This document shows positions 62,401-64,000 of a stretch of 64,000 bases of DNA, piece after piece. Below the pieces are notes generated by a model that saw only the letters and a list, made by a program, of their open reading frames with translations, searched no databases and was not told the DNA's origin. The DNA comes from Algoriphagus aestuariicola (GTDB taxonomy: Bacteria; Bacteroidota; Bacteroidia; Cytophagales; Cyclobacteriaceae). How positions within the stretch are numbered: position 1 is the stretch's first letter; each line of letters starts with the position of its first letter. Both the position numbers and the translations under genes were made by a program. The stretch lies in assembly GCF_017254835.1 (NCBI RefSeq), contig NZ_JAFKCW010000001.1:372001-436000 (forward strand). Reading direction: 5' to 3'.

Positions 62401-62683
62401 CGGTTTGGATCAACAAATCGGTAGCCTCGAAATAGGGAAATTGGCTGACTTGATCGTGATAGACGGCAATCCGCTGGAGGATATTTATCAGTCCCAAAAT
62501 GTCCAATACACCATGATCAACGGACGTCTCTACGACACCGCCACGATGAACGAGGTAGGTAATCATGAACATGTCCGAACGGCTTTTTGGTGGGAATTGG
62601 CTCCGTACAACGATACCTTCAACTGGCATGAGGAAGGCGAGGCTTTTGGTCTGACCGTGCCGCACTGCAGCTGCGGAAGATGA
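59408..62683 (+). CDS. Amidohydrolase fused to TolB-like beta-propeller
   Basis: 1091 residues with signal peptide (about 1-22). The first ~650 residues hold PD40/TolB-type repeats (LDISPDGKTLVFDLLGD, PRFSPDGKKVLFTSDAGG, PSISPDGKYVYYSED, PSFSPDGSKLVFKRDGG) forming one or two propellers. From about 660 an amidohydrolase domain follows: GKIALTGARIITMKG, MPGLIDAHAHVAQ with metal ligands His716 and His718, a Lys in FSVKSYNQ, TTIEHNI, and NAGAHGQ (His961). GSLEIGKLADLIVIDGNPL is the standard end of imidazolonase-like enzymes. It probably hydrolyses exported peptides or cyclic amides, with the propeller gating entry. Both parts are one uninterrupted frame. Confidence 0.93.
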   Translation: MRLKSLVVIALLMQGVAPLFAQEKWDVSKGGKGDAHQTVDLQTDEGTWMSLDISPDGKTLVFDLLGDIYTMPASGGKATALRSGLANDLQPRFSPDGKKVLFTSDAGGGDNIWMMNADGSEAQQITKESFRLLNNGVWTPDGQYIIARKHFSSGRSLGAGEMWMYHITGGAGYQLTKRKNDQQDVNEPSISPDGKYVYYSEDVYPGGYFQYNKDPNNQIYVVKRYDREKGESETVAGGPGSASRPVVSRDGKKLAMIRRVRTKTVLFVKDLDSGVELPVYDQLNKDQQEAWAIFGTYPNFTWHPDNSNILVWAGGKIKKVNTQTYAVSEIPFEVSNQIQVAEAVRFENPAFEEEFTAKAVRQAVTSPDGKWLVFNAAGHLWKKALPNGTPERLTQLVDLEFEPAFSADGSQVAFVTWNDEQKGAIYLYNWNAKNAVPKKVSASKGIFRTPSFSPDGSKLVFKRDGGNGLQGSTYTGERGIYWMPSQGGAETLITESGDFPMFNQAGDRIFVQSGGYFFGSNTKTLKSMDLSGSDERVLVSSNYGNRILPSPDENWIAFINLHKVYLAPFPKTGQTVELAPNGSSVPVTQLTRDAGINIHWSADSKRIHWTLGEEYFTNEVAKRFTFLPNSPDSLPAMDTTGIKINLKIQSDVPTGKIALTGARIITMKGDEVIENGTILIEGNRIQAVGSNLEIPSDAKVIDVEGKTIMPGLIDAHAHVAQSYSGLSAQKHWQYYTNLAFGVTTTHDPSSNSEFVFSQAEMVKAGYMVGPRIFSTGIILYGADGDFKAVINSLEDARAAIRRTKAFGAFSVKSYNQPRRDQRQQVIQAARENGIMVVPEGGSNYFHNMSMIMDGHTTIEHNIPVAPLYKDVQTLWSNSKTAYTPTLIVNFGGLSGEYFWYQKDNVWENEHLLKYTPRSIIDSRSRHRIMAPMEEYENGHVLVSKSAKKLSDLGVLVNAGAHGQIQGLGMHWETWMMHQGGMSNLESLRAATLNGAKSLGLDQQIGSLEIGKLADLIVIDGNPLEDIYQSQNVQYTMINGRLYDTATMNEVGNHEHVRTAFWWELAPYNDTFNWHEEGEAFGLTVPHCSCGR

Positions 62684-62728
62684 GTTTGCAGTCGCAGTGG
62701 CCAGTAGGCAGGACTAGCCGGCTACAAA

Positions 62729-62763
62729 AAAGGGTCGCTTCAAGCAAATTGAAGCGACCCTTT
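62729..62763. terminator. Strong bidirectional terminator
   Basis: Perfect 15-bp stem AAAGGGTCGCTTCAA (62729-62743) / TTGAAGCGACCCTTT (62749-62763) with a 5-base loop. It separates the convergent amidohydrolase and ammonium transporter genes. Confidence 0.95.
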
Positions 62764-62806
62764 CTATTCAGGCTTGCGGCGGACTTTTGACTTTCGCCTG
62801 TCGACA

Positions 62807-64000
62807 TTATTGTCCTAAAGACTCCCCATGCTGGGAGAGGTCAAGGCCGATTTCCTCGTATTCTTCCCTTACCCTTAGCGTTACAAATTTGTTGAGCACA
62901 AAGAAGATCAGATAAGACATCACAAAGGAAAACACGACCACACCTACCAACACGACCATGTGCGAAGCAAAGATCGTCCAGCCGCCGTGCATCAGGCTGG
63001 AGCCCTCTTTTCCGGCAAAAATTGCGGTGAGGATCATGCCCATGATCCCGCCGATGCCATGGCAGGCGAGCACGTCCAGCGTGTCGTCGGCTTTCTTGAG
63101 AAACTTGGCATGCATCGCCAGATTGGAGGCAATAGCCCCTATCGCTCCGAAGAAGAAGCTTTGGGGTACAGTGATGAATCCTGCGGCTGGGGTGATGACG
63201 ACTAGTCCGACCACTGCACCAATACAGGCCTGGAGGGCGGAGATTTTTCTGCCCTGAATCCTATCAAAAAGCACCCAGGTCATCATCGCCGTGGCTGAGC
63301 AGATTGTGGTAGTAGCAAAGGCTAGTGCAGCGGTGCCGTTTGCAGCGAGGGATGAACCTGCGTTGAAGCCAAACCAGCCAAACCAAAGCATTCCCGTGCC
63401 GAGAATGACATAGGTGATATTGGAGGGAGCGTGGTTGGGATTTTTTCTTTTTCCCAAGAAAAGCGCTCCTGCTAGCGAAGCCAAGCCAGCGCTGATATGT
63501 ACCACTGTGCCGCCTGCAAAGTCAAGTACTCCAAAATAGGAGCCGATCAGGCCGCTCGGATGCCATACCATATGGCAAAGCGGGGCATAAACGAACACAC
63601 AGAAGATCCCGATGAAAAACAGGTAGCCGATGAATCGCACACGCTCGGCGAAGGAGCCGGTGATGATCGCCGGAGTGATCACGGCAAATTTCATCTGAAA
63701 AAGTGCGAAAAGTATGAACGGCAGTGTAGAGCCCAGCGTGTGATGGGGGAGCGTGCCCACTTGGTCAAAGAACATATATTGGAAGGGGTTGCCGATAATG
63801 CCGTATTTGGTGCCGGCGATAGTGATCCCGATCAGCGGGTCGCCAAAGGCCAGGCTAAAGCCCACCACCACCCAGAGCATGGTCACCACACCCAGAGAGA
63901 TGAAGCTTTGGAGCATGGTCGAGATGAGATTTTTCTTGCCCACCATTCCTCCATAGAAAAGCGAAAGACCCGGGGTCATCAGCAGCACGAGACAGGAGGC
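62807..64000 (-). CDS. amtB: Ammonium transporter, N-terminus beyond window
   Basis: 397 codons are visible, and the frame continues past the window edge (ASCLVLLMTPGLSLFYGGMV), so the start is missing. Amt hallmarks are MTPGLSLFYGGMVGKKN in the first helices, DFAGGTVVHISAGLASLAGAL with the first pore His, GMLWFGWFGFNAGS (aromatic gate region), and DVLACHGIGGIMGMILTAIF with the twin pore His. The C-terminal tail (RVREEYEEIGLDLSQHGESLG) matches the cytoplasmic tail that GlnK-type proteins contact. It conducts ammonium into the cell. No glnK is visible on this side. Confidence 0.96.
   Translation of the reverse strand, partial: ASCLVLLMTPGLSLFYGGMVGKKNLISTMLQSFISLGVVTMLWVVVGFSLAFGDPLIGITIAGTKYGIIGNPFQYMFFDQVGTLPHHTLGSTLPFILFALFQMKFAVITPAIITGSFAERVRFIGYLFFIGIFCVFVYAPLCHMVWHPSGLIGSYFGVLDFAGGTVVHISAGLASLAGALFLGKRKNPNHAPSNITYVILGTGMLWFGWFGFNAGSSLAANGTAALAFATTTICSATAMMTWVLFDRIQGRKISALQACIGAVVGLVVITPAAGFITVPQSFFFGAIGAIASNLAMHAKFLKKADDTLDVLACHGIGGIMGMILTAIFAGKEGSSLMHGGWTIFASHMVVLVGVVVFSFVMSYLIFFVLNKFVTLRVREEYEEIGLDLSQHGESLGQ

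Noticed and set aside
1-64000. CRISPR arrays, rRNA operons, prophage or complete IS elements
   Set aside because: No regular direct repeats with spacers, no rRNA-like sequence, and no transposase, integrase or phage structural gene was recognised.

Overview
The window looks like chromosomal DNA of a Bacteroidota bacterium, most likely a Cytophagales/Cyclobacteriaceae relative (Algoriphagus- or Cyclobacterium-like); the exact genus is inference. The signs are an outer-membrane beta-barrel receptor with a carboxypeptidase-like N-terminal domain, two LytS/LytTR sensor-regulator pairs, many secreted sulfatases, glycosidases and lipoproteins, starts without clear Shine-Dalgarno sequences, and one textbook Bacteroidota promoter (TTTG, 19 bp, TAnnTTTG). 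No rRNA, tRNA or CRISPR array was seen.

Layout. 1-7.6 kb: envelope and stress genes (MscS-type channel cut by the window edge, Hsp20, DegP/HtrA protease, serine hydrolase, HAD phosphatase, secreted intradiol-dioxygenase-like protein, small lipoprotein). 7.7-14.3 kb, minus strand: a sialic-acid cluster with a GH33 sialidase, a PhoPQ-activated-type lipoprotein hydrolase, a second BNR-type sialidase-like protein, a neuraminate-lyase-family aldolase and a sodium:solute symporter. 14.4-20.7 kb: TetR regulator with a palindromic operator, then TolC-MFP-RND, an AcrAB-TolC-like efflux operon. 20.8-22.9 kb: an AT-rich HrgA-like HARE-HTH gene and two small genes. 22.9-27.3 kb: LytTR regulator and LytS kinase divergent from a TonB-type outer-membrane receptor, with a long inverted repeat between them.

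27.4-43.4 kb is rich in carbohydrate-processing genes: three sulfatases with formylglycine motifs, a PIG-L deacetylase, an esterase and a GH106-like rhamnosidase. They are interspersed with a second, TPR-bearing sensor kinase and its LytTR partner, a PepSY membrane protein and a small DUF6686-like protein. The last two share a 20-bp operator-like motif. 43.7-46.3 kb holds a SulP transporter-carbonic anhydrase pair. 46.4-54.5 kb is a coherent sugar locus: AraC regulator, fucose/arabinose-isomerase-like enzyme, nine-repeat VCBS protein, PD40-type lipoprotein and ribulokinase-like FGGY kinase. 54.6-64 kb carries small conserved genes, a Tat-exported Gfo/Idh/MocA oxidoreductase, a GNAT acetyltransferase, a 140-bp MITE-like repeat, glucosamine-6-phosphate deaminase, a large beta-propeller/amidohydrolase protein and an ammonium transporter running off the edge.

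Together the genes suggest a marine or host/algal-polymer-degrading heterotroph that desulfates, deacylates and cleaves complex glycans. Sialic acid is released outside, imported by the SSS symporter and cleaved by the lyase; NagB could feed the amino sugar into glycolysis. No ManNAc epimerase or kinase and no NagA is present in the window.
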